The notes under the pieces: generated by a model
What the model was told of the DNA's origin: nothing
Databases searched by the model: none
What the model saw: only the letters and a program-made list of their open reading frames with translations
Program-made: the position numbers and the translations under genes
In this document: in pieces, positions 48,045 to 56,679 of the stretch
How positions within the stretch are numbered: the stretch's first letter is position 1
Layout of the letters: every line of letters starts with the position of its first letter
Assembly: GCA_934757155.1 (NCBI GenBank)
Contig: CAKVLI010000002.1
Location: forward strand, 139,602-203,601
DNA length: 64,000 nt
From: an uncultured Candidatus Melainabacteria bacterium
GTDB lineage: Bacteria; Cyanobacteriota; Vampirovibrionia; Gastranaerophilales; Gastranaerophilaceae
Direction: 5' to 3'

Positions 48045-49107
48045 ATGAGCCCACCCTTTCTTCAACAGAAGAAACAATTTCTTCTACACTCAGCCATTCT
48101 CCGACCGGTCTGTTAACCAAATATACTTCAGATTTGCCGTTTACGGCATATTTAACATCTTTAAACATTTGTCCCATGTTCATTTCTACAACGGCAAAAT
48201 CTTTACCTTGAGCCGCTAACTCAGAAATTCTCTTGTGAGGGAACGGAGACAGCGTAATCGGTCTCAAGCAACCGGCTTTAATACCTTTTTCTCTCAAAAC
48301 CTTCATCGCAGCCTTAATATTTCTTGTCATTGAACCAAAAGCCGTCAAGATTATATCAGCATCCTCTGTTTCAAACTCCTCATAAGATGTTTCGTTTTCA
48401 GTAATAACCACAAACTTCTTGAACAGGTCATAAATATGTTGAATTTGTTTCTTTTCATTTGGTCCGCAAGAGTAGATAGCTCTTGATTCTCTGCCCTTAG
48501 CACCCGTTAAAGCCCAAGAAGAAACATCTACATCAGGATAAGGGTTTTCGCCAAAGCTTGCCGGCTCCATCATTTGTCCCAAAAGTCCATCAGCAAGCAA
48601 TATTACAGGATTTCTGTATTTTTGTGCCAAGTAGAATGCTCTATAAGTTAAATCAATACATTCCTGAACAGTTGACGGAGCAAGAACTATAATCTTATAG
48701 TCGCCGTTTCCACCGCCATAAACAGATTGGTTATAATCCCCTTGTGACGGGTAAATATAGCCTAACCCAGGACCTGCTCTCATAACGTTTACCAATACAA
48801 CCGGCAATTCGTCACCACAAGCATAAGATAATGCTTCTTGCATCAAAGCGACCGCGCAAGATGAAGAAGTTGTCATCGCTTTAACACCAGTAGAAACAGC
48901 ACCTACAACCATATTTATCGCAGCAAGTTCACTTTCTGCGCAAACATAAGCTCTGCCCAATTCCGGCATTTTTGAGCTAAGATACTCCCCAATTTCAGTC
49001 TGCGGAGTAATCGGGTAACCAAAATAGCACTGACAGCCTGCATTCACAGCCGCCTGAGCTATCGCATAGTTTCCCTTAATCAAAACTTTTTCATTTTTAT
49101 CTGTCAT
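48028..49107 (-). CDS. korA: 2-oxoacid:ferredoxin oxidoreductase alpha subunit
   Basis: A 359-residue subunit. G-N-Y-A-I-A-Q-A-A-V-N-A-G-C then G-Y-P-I-T-P-Q-T-E-I (30-39), the 2-oxoacid binding loop, and T-S-S-S-C-A-V-A-L-M-Q-E near 81-92. No fused gamma domain. Start at 49107 six bases after GGAG. Whether 2-oxoglutarate, branched-chain or another 2-oxoacid is used cannot be proved; 2-oxoglutarate fits the isocitrate dehydrogenase at 41637. Confidence 0.92.
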   Translation of the reverse strand: MTDKNEKVLIKGNYAIAQAAVNAGCQCYFGYPITPQTEIGEYLSSKMPELGRAYVCAESELAAINMVVGAVSTGVKAMTTSSSCAVALMQEALSYACGDELPVVLVNVMRAGPGLGYIYPSQGDYNQSVYGGGNGDYKIIVLAPSTVQECIDLTYRAFYLAQKYRNPVILLADGLLGQMMEPASFGENPYPDVDVSSWALTGAKGRESRAIYSCGPNEKKQIQHIYDLFKKFVVITENETSYEEFETEDADIILTAFGSMTRNIKAAMKVLREKGIKAGCLRPITLSPFPHKRISELAAQGKDFAVVEMNMGQMFKDVKYAVNGKSEVYLVNRPVGEWLSVEEIVSSVEERVGSYAASI

Positions 49108-49166
49108 TAATCTCTCCAAATTCAGTGTAAACATAGCATCCTAGACCTATCGTCCAACGCCGTCCA

Positions 49167-49376
49167 CTATCTGTATACCTCTGTAATGGCCATGTCAGGA
49201 CATCTTTTGGCACACATTGCGCATCCGATGCACTCACCATTTTTGTCATCAAACTCTACAAGATAGTCCCCGAGCCTATTTGTCTTATCAGACTTCTTTA
49301 TAAGCCCCTTAGGACAAGTACTTACGCACAAATAACACGATTTGCAACGACTATTGTTAACAATTATTCTTCCCAT
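49167..49376 (-). CDS. korD: Two-[4Fe-4S] ferredoxin subunit
   Basis: A 69-residue protein with two C-x-x-C-x-x-C-x-x-x-C-P clusters (C-K-S-C-Y-L-C-V-S-T-C-P at 11-22 and C-I-G-C-A-M-C-A-K-R-C-P at 49-60). First gene of the D-A-B-C unit; passes electrons from the enzyme to free ferredoxin. Confidence 0.93.
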   Translation of the reverse strand: MGRIIVNNSRCKSCYLCVSTCPKGLIKKSDKTNRLGDYLVEFDDKNGECIGCAMCAKRCPDMAITEVYR

Positions 49377-49430
49377 CCTTAACTCCTATTCCATGAAAAA
49401 GTATAGCACTAATAAGGTTTTCAGACCTTA

Positions 49431-49458
49431 AATGTAAAGATTTGTTTAGTTTTGTAAC
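49431..49458 (-). promoter_or_regulatory. Three phased TTTACA-type half-sites upstream of flagellin
   Basis: On the minus strand GTTACAAA, AC, TAAACAAA, TC, TTTACATT: an exact 10-base period. The first and last match the HLR1 half-site fully, the middle one has two mismatches. It lies about 105-130 bases upstream of the flagellin ATG and close to the korD start. Confidence 0.45.
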
Positions 49459-49563
49459 AATTTTGGTTAAGAAGCGTTATCGATTTTTGATATGTGGAAT
49501 TAAGAAAGTATAGGACAAGCAAGGATGCGTCTAAGGGATGCAAGAGCCAGAAAGGAGTAAAAA

Positions 49564-50418
49564 ATGGCACTTACAATTAACACAAACATTTCATCACTCG
49601 TTGCACAGGGCAATTTGAGCAAAGCAACAAAATCGTTGAACACTGCGATTGAAAGAATGACAACAGGTTACAAAATTAACCACGCAAGCGACAACGCAGC
49701 AGGTTATTCTATCGCTAGAAACTGGGAAACTCAGTTAGGTTCATTAGACGTTGCAGCAGACAACGCAGCTACAGGCGCTGACATGTTGACTACTTTGGAA
49801 GATACTTATTCATTGGTAACTTCTCACTTACAACGTGTTAGAGATTTGACAGAACAAGCTGCTAACGGAACTTATGGTTCACAATCATTAAAAGCAATCC
49901 AATCAGAAATCACAGCAAGACTTGAAGAAGTTGACCGTATTTCTGCAAACTGCGAATTCAACGGTTTGAAGATGATGGACGGCTCAATGGGTGAAATTTC
50001 TCTTCAAGTAGGTCTTTACAGCTCAGCAGACAGCCAAATCGTACTGAAAGAAGACTTGTTCAAAGAAGCTAACATCAAAACATTATTCGGAGAAGAAAAA
50101 GCTGATGTTGCAGAAAAATGTGCAGGTCGCAAAAAAGGTACTACGGCTAACTCTATGCTGGATAAAATTGATGAAGTTATTAACGAGATTTCAGGACGTG
50201 TAACTACATTAGGTGCTGCTCAGAACAGAATCGATTCTGCTGTTGAGTCAATCAGCGTTCAATCAGAAAACATCACTTCTTCATTATCAACATTGAGAGA
50301 TGCAGATGTTGCAGAAGAATCTTCAAACTACATCAAATCACAAATTCTTCAACAAGCTGCAGCTACATTGCTTGCAACAGCAAACCAAACTCCAAGCATC
50401 GCTTTGAACCTTCTATAA
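49564..50418 (+). CDS. Flagellin
   Basis: A 284-residue flagellin. D0/D1 N-terminal helices (T-I-N-T-N-I-S-S-L-V-A-Q, E-R-M-T-T-G-Y-K-I-N-H-A-S-D-N-A-A-G) and C-terminal helices (S-T-L-R-D-A-D-V-A-E, ending I-A-L-N-L-L) enclose a short middle of about 60 residues. Codon use is more regular than in the 583-residue flagellin, suggesting high expression. AAAGGAG site. It shares the N- and C-terminal sequences of the GLUG flagellin, so both could enter one filament. Two Cys present (C138 region and the V-A-E-K-C segment). Followed by its own terminator. Confidence 0.95.
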   Translation: MALTINTNISSLVAQGNLSKATKSLNTAIERMTTGYKINHASDNAAGYSIARNWETQLGSLDVAADNAATGADMLTTLEDTYSLVTSHLQRVRDLTEQAANGTYGSQSLKAIQSEITARLEEVDRISANCEFNGLKMMDGSMGEISLQVGLYSSADSQIVLKEDLFKEANIKTLFGEEKADVAEKCAGRKKGTTANSMLDKIDEVINEISGRVTTLGAAQNRIDSAVESISVQSENITSSLSTLRDADVAEESSNYIKSQILQQAAATLLATANQTPSIALNLL

Positions 50419-50465
50419 TCGTAAAGTTGGTGCTTAGACTTATAAAATGTACGTTTATTCTAAAC

Positions 50466-50498
50466 AAAAGCCGGAAATCGCTTTCCGGCTTTTCTTTT
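50466..50498 (+). terminator. Flagellin terminator
   Basis: AAGCCGGAAA/TTTCCGGCTT stem with a four-base loop and T-rich tail. Confidence 0.85.
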
Positions 50499-50565
50499 TA
50501 TACAATCTCTTTTGGCTCACTATTGTTGTCTTCGACAACACGTTCGCCCTTCGCCTGATTACAAC

Positions 50566-50601
50566 AAAAAAAGAGGAGCAAATAATTTACTCCTCTTTTT
50601 T
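50566..50601. terminator. Terminator after secY (minus), bidirectional
   Basis: AAAGAGGAG and CTCCTCTTT arms, A7 on one side and T6 on the other, just beyond the secY stop. Confidence 0.8.
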
Positions 50602-50619
50602 CTATATAAATTACCTTAA

Positions 50620-51969
50620 TTATTCCTTAAGGAATGTCTCGTAATTTCTTGCCAAGAGGTGAGTCTTAACCTGATTTATCAAATCAAGAGCAACACCAAC
50701 CATGATGATTAATGATGTAGCACCAATACCTTGGAATGTAGTTATCTTAGTTACATAACTTGCAAACGCAGGTATCAAAGCAATAACACCTAATGCCATA
50801 GCACCGATAAATGTGGTCTTTGTCAAGATTTTATCGAGAGCTTCCGCTGTAGGTCTTCCCGGTTTAACCCCAGGAATTGAAGAACCATACTTTTTAAGGT
50901 TATCCGCAATGTCTTTTGGCTGCATATTCGGCATGATTGACGCATAGAAAAATGTCAACGCAACAATCATTACGAAATAAATTACGTAATATGTCAAACC
51001 GCTCGGGTTGAAGAACTGGTTCAATGTCATAACCATATCTTGTACCCAACCCTCAGGTAATTTTGCCTGACCTACAACAGAAAGTATTGTAGACGGGAAC
51101 AAAAGAATTGCAACCGCAAAGATAATAGGCATTACACCACCCGGATTAAGTTTGAACGGAATAAATGTGTTAACTCCGCCATAAACCTTGTTTCCGACTT
51201 GTCTTTTAGGGTTAACAATAATAACCTTTCTGATAGCTTCCTGCATAACAACAATGAAAATCATTGTTATAAAGAAAATTGCTAACAAAAGGATGAACCC
51301 CCACATTAAAACAGAATCATTCGAAACCATTTGCCATGTGTTAGACATATACAACGGAATACCGGCAATTATACCAACGAAGATTATCAAAGAACCCCCG
51401 TTTCCGATACCTTTTTCAGTAATCAATTCTGACATCCACATAACAAGTACTGAACCTGCTGTCATTGACAAAATTGCTGATAAATTAAACATTACCGGAT
51501 GTACATTCGCCGTGATAGCACCTGAAAGATGAGACAGGTAAGCAACAAAGATTATTGATTGGAAAACCGCCAAAACAACCGTAAACAAACGTGTATATTG
51601 TGACAATTTTCTTCTTCCCGCTTCTCCGTCTTCTTTTTGCAACTTCTCAAGTGCAGGTATGATAACCGCCATCAACTGCATTATGATTGATGAAGTGATG
51701 TAAGGTCCGATACCGAGTGCGAATATAGAAACTTTTCCGAGAGCTCCACCTGTGAACAAGTCCAAGAACCCCAGAATGTTGTTTCCGTTCATAACCTTTG
51801 ATGCAAATACTGCATTGTTAATGCCATATACCGGAAGGTGAATACCAATACGGAACAATACCAACATCCCGAAAGTAAAAATCAATTTTTCTTTCAAGCC
51901 TGATGCGTTCCACATTGACATCAAATCTGCCGTTGTAGGCATTCTCATTCCGCCAGATACTCCTGCCAT
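50620..51969 (-). CDS. secY: Preprotein translocase channel SecY
   Basis: A 449-residue polytopic protein, ten helices. F-R-I-G-I-H-L-P-V-Y-G (40-50), the plug region near D-L-F-T-G-G-A-L, and R-K-V-I-I-V-N-P-K-R-Q-V-G in the cytoplasmic loop that binds ribosome and SecA. Coupled to rplO by a TAATG overlap. Neither adk nor map follows; a flagellin gene does. Confidence 0.97.
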   Translation of the reverse strand: MAGVSGGMRMPTTADLMSMWNASGLKEKLIFTFGMLVLFRIGIHLPVYGINNAVFASKVMNGNNILGFLDLFTGGALGKVSIFALGIGPYITSSIIMQLMAVIIPALEKLQKEDGEAGRRKLSQYTRLFTVVLAVFQSIIFVAYLSHLSGAITANVHPVMFNLSAILSMTAGSVLVMWMSELITEKGIGNGGSLIIFVGIIAGIPLYMSNTWQMVSNDSVLMWGFILLLAIFFITMIFIVVMQEAIRKVIIVNPKRQVGNKVYGGVNTFIPFKLNPGGVMPIIFAVAILLFPSTILSVVGQAKLPEGWVQDMVMTLNQFFNPSGLTYYVIYFVMIVALTFFYASIMPNMQPKDIADNLKKYGSSIPGVKPGRPTAEALDKILTKTTFIGAMALGVIALIPAFASYVTKITTFQGIGATSLIIMVGVALDLINQVKTHLLARNYETFLKE

Positions 51970-52421
51970 TATGCTAATTCAACCTTTCCGCCTGCTGCTT
52001 CAATTTTTTCTTTTGCTGATGGTGTTACATAATCAGCCTTAACTGTAATAGCTTTCTTGATTTCGCCATTACCAAGAATTCTCAAACCATCACAAGAAGG
52101 ATGTGCTTTTCTGATTTCTTTCAATGCTTCAAGTGAAATTACATCAAGATTCAATTCAGCAAGTCTGCCAACATTGATTTGAGCATAATTTCTGGCATTG
52201 ATAATTTGGAATCCTTTAAGTTTAGGCAATCTTCTGTAAGCCGGCATTTGTCCGCCTTCGAATCCTCTTTTAGCAGTTCTGCCTGAACGTTGTCCTTCAC
52301 CGTTATGACCGCGGCAAGATGTTTTACCGTGTCCTGATGAACGACCTCTGCCTACTCTTTTAGATTTGCCTGTTGCACCTTCAGCAGGTCTCAAATCTTC
52401 TAATAAAATTTTATCTGCCAT
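51969..52421 (-). CDS. rplO: Ribosomal protein L15
   Basis: A 150-residue protein. L-E-D-L-R-P-A-E-G-A-T-G-K-S-K-R at the start, G-R-G-R-S-S-G-H-G-K-T-S-C-R-G-H near 26-41, then G-F-E-G-G-Q-M-P. The ATG at 52421 has AGAGGA seven bases upstream; the upstream in-frame ATG is inside that site's region and not used. Confidence 0.96.
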   Translation of the reverse strand: MADKILLEDLRPAEGATGKSKRVGRGRSSGHGKTSCRGHNGEGQRSGRTAKRGFEGGQMPAYRRLPKLKGFQIINARNYAQINVGRLAELNLDVISLEALKEIRKAHPSCDGLRILGNGEIKKAITVKADYVTPSAKEKIEAAGGKVELA

Positions 52422-52465
52422 TTTTATTTCCTCTTTCATTAACTGTTACTAATTTTTGGTCTTAA

Positions 52466-52654
52466 CTACGCTTCTGTAACTTCAACCAAATGTGAAATTT
52501 TATTAGCCATACCTTTGATTGTATCGCTATCATTGTGTTCAACTACCTGATTAAGTTTTCTCAAACCCAAAGCTTGTGCAACTTTACGTTGTGCTTCTGA
52601 GCATCCGATTAAACTTCTTACAAGTTTTATTTTAATTTGTTTTGTCTTTGCCAT
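52466..52654 (-). CDS. rpmD: Ribosomal protein L30
   Basis: A 62-residue protein: I-K-I-K-L-V-R-S-L-I-G at the start, L-G-L-R-K-L-N-Q-V-V and M-A-N-K-I-S-H-L-V, all L30 features. In the usual S5-L30-L15 order. Confidence 0.95.
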   Translation of the reverse strand: MAKTKQIKIKLVRSLIGCSEAQRKVAQALGLRKLNQVVEHNDSDTIKGMANKISHLVEVTEA

Positions 52655-52715
52655 TTTTTTATCCTTTACTTCTTAAATTTACTTTACTATTTCAAACCGT
52701 AAATTAAATAGCCTG

Positions 52716-53354
52716 CTAGTTTAATAATTCAGCCATTGTTAAGCCACGTTTTTTAGCTACTTCACTGAACGGTCTTAAAGATTTAAGAGCTTCTAATGTA
52801 GCATTAGCAGCGTTAAGAGGTGATTTTGAACCTAAAGATTTTGAAAGAATGTTTTCAATACCTGCAAGTTCAAGAACTGAACGAACAGCACCACCTGCGA
52901 TAATACCTGTACCTTGTGATGCAGGTCTTAACATAACCGCACCTGCACCTGATCTGCCTGTGATAGGGTGTGGAATAGTTGTTTTGAAGATAGGAACTGT
53001 AATAAGGTTCTTTCTTCCGTCTGCAATGGCTTTTTGGATAGCAATGATAACTTCTGATGCCTTAGCACAACCTACACCAACTTGGCCTTTTTTGTTACCA
53101 ACGATAACAATAGCTCTGAAGCTTAATTTTTTACCACCCTTAACAACTTTTGTTACACGGCGGATTTGTACAACCTGTTCTTTCCATTCTGATTCAGGTT
53201 TTACTTCTTGAGTTTCTACTCTTTTCTTTCTTGAACGTTGTTTTTTTGCAGGAAGTTCAGTTACGTTTTCTTCTGCTTCAGCTGTTTCTTCAACAACAGC
53301 AGCTTCTTCAGTAACTTCAACTTCGTTAACGCCTTCTAATTTTTCTTCTGACAT
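52716..53354 (-). CDS. rpsE: Ribosomal protein S5 with acidic/basic N-terminal extension
   Basis: A 212-residue protein. The S5 core starts near 58 (W-K-E-Q-V-V-Q-I-R-R-V-T-K-V-V-K-G-G-K) and ends at the usual place. About 55 extra residues precede it: an acidic run rich in Val/Glu (6-33), then a basic K-K-Q-R-S-R-K-K-R patch. No rplR or other ribosomal gene lies upstream; 420 bases of repeat DNA do, so this looks like the head of a detached spc segment. TTGTCA with TAGAAC 18 bases on is a possible promoter. Confidence 0.96.
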   Translation of the reverse strand: MSEEKLEGVNEVEVTEEAAVVEETAEAEENVTELPAKKQRSRKKRVETQEVKPESEWKEQVVQIRRVTKVVKGGKKLSFRAIVIVGNKKGQVGVGCAKASEVIIAIQKAIADGRKNLITVPIFKTTIPHPITGRSGAGAVMLRPASQGTGIIAGGAVRSVLELAGIENILSKSLGSKSPLNAANATLEALKSLRPFSEVAKKRGLTMAELLN

Positions 53355-53518
53355 GTTAAACCTTTCCTTTTACATATTAGTGTTCTACTTGTTTTTGTTT
53401 TATTTTGACAACCGAATAACTAACATTAAAAAACACCCCAAAACAGGCATTTACAGTTTATTCAATTGTGGGTTTTTTCTGACATGAAAAATTCTAATAT
53501 AAACAAAATCCTAACGCA

Positions 53519-53720
53519 AGGGGTAAATGTATTTTAGCTGATAAGTCAAGACTACAAGTTTAATGTCATACCGGAGGGGGGGGTAAAGGGGTAAATATAT
53601 TCGGCTGGTTGGTAATTACTACTAGCTTGGCGTCCTTTGGAATGAGGGGAGGGGTAAATGTATTGGGCATATTAGTCAGAACTACCGGCTTAACGCAACA
53701 GAGTAACCAAGTGATCAAGA
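53519..53720. repeat. Three tandem TAAATGTATT units
   Basis: Units start GGGGTAAAT at 53520, 53585 and about 53650, a 65-base period. Each holds a GACTAC or ACTAC core and ends in a G-rich stretch. The remaining DNA to 53775 has a partial TCATTCTGAG unit. No gene in 53355-53775. Confidence 0.75.
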
Positions 53721-53775
53721 AATATACCACGGTCATTCTGAGTAGAAGGTAAAGTTTTCAACCCCACTTTTATTT

Positions 53776-54255
53776 TTAACCCACTGCAACCAAGTTTTTT
53801 AGGGTTATATGTATATAATAAGAATAAGCAATTCCAAACAGCGCGCCGATAAAGACTTGCAGAGGAGTGTGACCCAAAAGCTCTTTAAGTTTTCCCCCGG
53901 CTTCTTTGAGTTCTTGTTTATATACATCCATAATTATTCTGTTCAAGCATGCTGCTTGTTTTCCTGCCGCACGACGAACTCCGGCTGCGTCATACATTAC
54001 AATAAATGCATACCCGAGCGCAATCGCAAACTCTATGGAATTAAATCCGCAGATTTGTCCGACAGTAGTAGACAACCCCATAACTCCCGCAGCGTGAGAA
54101 CTTGGCATGCCACCGGTTGTAGTAAACAATCTTAAATCGACCTGTCTTTTGACAAGTAAGTGAAAGAAAAATTTGATAATCTGCGCAACAATTATTCCTG
54201 AAAAAGCGACAAAAATTACCTCGTATCCCGTATTGTAAATATGACTGAATTCCAT
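53776..54255 (-). CDS. Divergent PAP2-family (DUF212/YuiD-like) membrane protein
   Basis: A 159-residue protein with about four membrane helices and the motif G-G-M-P-S-S-H-A-A-G-V-M near 48-59, plus Y-D-A-A-G-V-R-R-A-A-G near 89-99, as in the acid phosphatase/vanadium-dependent haloperoxidase-related DUF212 group. Plants and cyanobacteria have many. May dephosphorylate lipid pyrophosphates. It abuts the polyprenyl synthase gene, supporting a prenyl-phosphate role. Confidence 0.85.
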   Translation of the reverse strand: MEFSHIYNTGYEVIFVAFSGIIVAQIIKFFFHLLVKRQVDLRLFTTTGGMPSSHAAGVMGLSTTVGQICGFNSIEFAIALGYAFIVMYDAAGVRRAAGKQAACLNRIIMDVYKQELKEAGGKLKELLGHTPLQVFIGALFGIAYSYYIHITLKNLVAVG

Positions 54256-55125
54256 TTAAACTCCCAAAATTCTATCTTTTAGCTTTCCTAAAATTTCGCT
54301 AAAGATTTCTGAATGATACTTTTCGATTATATCATAACATTCCTCAATATGCGAGCGGAATTTATTTTTAGCCTCTTCTAAACCGTAAAGCGTAACATAC
54401 GTTAGCTTTCCGCTATTCTTATCTTTACCTGCTGTCTTACCCAATTCTTCAAAACTGGAAATCTCATCCATAATATCGTCGTAAATCTGGAACGCTAAAC
54501 CGAATTTTGTCGCAAATTCATCCATACGATTAAACTCTTCCTCTGACGCATCGGCAATTATTGCACCGATTCTGACCGCAAGTCTGAATAACACGGCTGT
54601 TTTATTCAAATGAATAAAATCTAGAGTTTCCTCCGGCGACTTAACATATTTCCCACCCTCTGATTCAATATCAACAACTTGACCGGCAATCAGTCCATAA
54701 GCACCGCCGAATTTTGTGTACTCATGAATAATTTTTACCAATTGTTCTGCTGACAAACCTTTTGATTTCTCAATAATAGTTTGCGGTGCATAAGTTAAAA
54801 GCGCATCTCCCGCAAGCACGGCATTAGCTTCGCCAAAAACTTTGTGATTAGAAGGTTTTCCTCTTCTAAAATCGTCATTATCCATACAAGGCAAGTCGTC
54901 ATGGATAAGGCTTTGGACATGGAGCATTTCAATAGCGCATGCAGCAGGAAAAGCTTTTTCCATATCCCCGCCAAGCATTCTAACCGTCTCCAAACACATA
55001 ACCGGACGTAACCTTTTTCCCGGAAGCGAAAGCGTATATTTCATCGCTTTGAAAATATCCTCAGGATAAGTTATTTGTAAGTATTCATCCAATTTTTTAT
55101 CAATCAAATTAATCAAGTTTTTCAT
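54256..55125 (-). CDS. ispA: Polyprenyl synthase, farnesyl-diphosphate-synthase-like
   Basis: A 289-residue all-helical enzyme condensing IPP onto allylic diphosphates. First Asp-rich motif D-D-L-P-C-M-D-N-D-D (about 79-88, the DDx4D form of short-chain bacterial enzymes), second D-D-I-M-D. K-G-L near 232 region closes the site. Start at 55125 after AAGGA; it overlaps rsgA by 17 bases. Probably makes C15, or geranylgeranyl in some relatives. Confidence 0.93.
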   Translation of the reverse strand: MKNLINLIDKKLDEYLQITYPEDIFKAMKYTLSLPGKRLRPVMCLETVRMLGGDMEKAFPAACAIEMLHVQSLIHDDLPCMDNDDFRRGKPSNHKVFGEANAVLAGDALLTYAPQTIIEKSKGLSAEQLVKIIHEYTKFGGAYGLIAGQVVDIESEGGKYVKSPEETLDFIHLNKTAVLFRLAVRIGAIIADASEEEFNRMDEFATKFGLAFQIYDDIMDEISSFEELGKTAGKDKNSGKLTYVTLYGLEEAKNKFRSHIEECYDIIEKYHSEIFSEILGKLKDRILGV

Positions 55126-56107
55126 CTTGTATGTCCTTATAAATATTTTGTCTTTGAGTATTTCTGGCACTTTGCCTTTTTCTTGCACTGATTTTAACCG
55201 CCGTTTTTGAGTTCACTGATTTGTGTGCAGTTTCAGTCTTTACACCTTGGAATTTCACCTTGTTTTTATACTCTTTTGCCTCTTCGACAAATTCTATATA
55301 ACTCTGATAGCGTGTGTCGTCAATCTTATCAAGATGTTCTTTTACCGCACAACCGGTTTCCGTAATATGCAAGCAATCTTGAAACTTGCACAAACCTTTG
55401 TATGGCGAAATTTCGTCGAACAACAAATCAATCTCGGTCGGGAGCAGGAAATCGAATTTCAGATTGCTAAACCCGGGGGTATCAACAATTTTGGCATTAT
55501 TACCCAAGTTTATTATCTCAGAATGTCTTGTTGTATGTGTACCCCTGCCCGTTTTTTCACTTACACTTTTTGTCCTGAGGTTAATCCCTGATACAGCATT
55601 GATAAGACTTGATTTTCCAACACCAGACGCTCCGCATAGAACAGAAGTTTTATCCTTCAAAATCTCTTTAAATTCATCCAACCCGTAACCTTCAAGAGCT
55701 GATGTGAACAAAATATCAAACCCCAAAGGCTCGTAGATTGAAAAAACTTTTTCTATCATCAAATCGTCCTCTGAAAGGTCGTTTTTATTAAAGCACAAAA
55801 CCGTGTTCAGATTATGATATTTGGCAAACGCAATATATCTGTTCAACTGTGAAAAGCTTAACTCAGGCTCTTTAACGGCAGAAATTATAATAACTTGGTC
55901 TATATTTGAAACAGGTGGTCTTTGTATAAAATTCTTTCTTGGCAGAATTTTTTCAATCGCACCATTAGAAAACTCAACAAAATCACCCACAAAAACTTTC
56001 TGTTTTTGTTTCTTTAAAACCTCGCGGAGCTTGCATTCATAAGTTTCTCCGCCAGCTTCCACGTAATAAAAATCAGAGTGAATTTTAAATATCTGCCCTT
56101 TTTGCAT
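55109..56107 (-). CDS. rsgA: Ribosome small-subunit biogenesis GTPase RsgA
   Basis: A 332-residue circularly permuted GTPase. N-terminal OB fold, then G4 F-N-K-N-D-L (105-110), G5 T-S-A-L-E, G1 G-A-S-G-V-G-K-S-S-L (about 159-168) and G3 D-T-P-G-F. Zinc finger with C-K-F-Q-D-C-L-H..E-x-G-C. It has an extra basic C-terminal tail of about 40 residues (A-R-K-R-Q-S-A-R-N-T-Q-R). First gene of rsgA-ispA-PAP2. Confidence 0.94.
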   Translation of the reverse strand: MQKGQIFKIHSDFYYVEAGGETYECKLREVLKKQKQKVFVGDFVEFSNGAIEKILPRKNFIQRPPVSNIDQVIIISAVKEPELSFSQLNRYIAFAKYHNLNTVLCFNKNDLSEDDLMIEKVFSIYEPLGFDILFTSALEGYGLDEFKEILKDKTSVLCGASGVGKSSLINAVSGINLRTKSVSEKTGRGTHTTRHSEIINLGNNAKIVDTPGFSNLKFDFLLPTEIDLLFDEISPYKGLCKFQDCLHITETGCAVKEHLDKIDDTRYQSYIEFVEEAKEYKNKVKFQGVKTETAHKSVNSKTAVKISARKRQSARNTQRQNIYKDIQDEKLD

Positions 56108-56116
56108 AAAATTATC

Positions 56117-56145
56117 TTAACATGATTTTGAAATTAGTGTATAAT
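56117..56145 (+). promoter_or_regulatory. Promoter of ribH
   Basis: TTAACA (56117-56122), 17 bases, TATAAT (56140-56145), in the divergent gap between rsgA and ribH. Confidence 0.65.
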
Positions 56146-56175
56146 CTTAATATAGATTTTTAAGGAGAAGGTATA

Positions 56176-56640
56176 GTGAAAACTTACGAAGGATTATTAA
56201 CTGTCACAAACGAGAAATTCTGCATCGTTGTATCACGTTTTAACGAATTTATTTGCGCGAAATTATTATCAGGCGCGATTGATGAACTAAAAAGACACGG
56301 AGTTGATGAAGACTCTATCGATGTGGTTTGGTGTCCGGGAGCGTTTGAAATTCCTCTTATTGCAAAAAAATGCGCTAAAACAGGAAAATACAATGCCGTT
56401 ATCGCATTAGGCGCAGTTATCAAAGGTTCAACTTCGCATTATGATTACGTTTGCGCGGAAGTTTCAAAGGGTGTTGCATCTGTATCTTTGGAAACCGAAG
56501 TTCCTGTAATATTCGGTGTTTTAACCACAGATAACATCGAGCAAGCGATTGAAAGAGCAGGTACAAAAGCCGGAAACAAAGGTTCTGACGCTGCAAAATC
56601 CGCTATTGAGATGGCTAATTTGGTAAATATAATCGGGTAG
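56176..56640 (+). CDS. ribH: 6,7-dimethyl-8-ribityllumazine synthase
   Basis: A 154-residue enzyme of riboflavin synthesis. S-R-F-N-E-F-I (19-25), W-C-P-G-A-F-E-I-P (about 53-61), G-A-V-I-K-G-S-T-S-H-Y-D-Y with the catalytic His near 87, and F-G-V-L-T-T-D-N near 112-119. GTG start with AGGAG. No other rib gene is adjacent. Confidence 0.96.
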   Translation: MKTYEGLLTVTNEKFCIVVSRFNEFICAKLLSGAIDELKRHGVDEDSIDVVWCPGAFEIPLIAKKCAKTGKYNAVIALGAVIKGSTSHYDYVCAEVSKGVASVSLETEVPVIFGVLTTDNIEQAIERAGTKAGNKGSDAAKSAIEMANLVNIIG

Positions 56641-56679
56641 TAACGTTTCTTCTTCCCGACAAGAAAAAGGAGTGTGTGC

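Noticed and set aside
49440..49540. Sigma-28 promoter for flagellin
   Set aside because: No convincing TAAA plus GCCGATAA pair at the right spacing was found.
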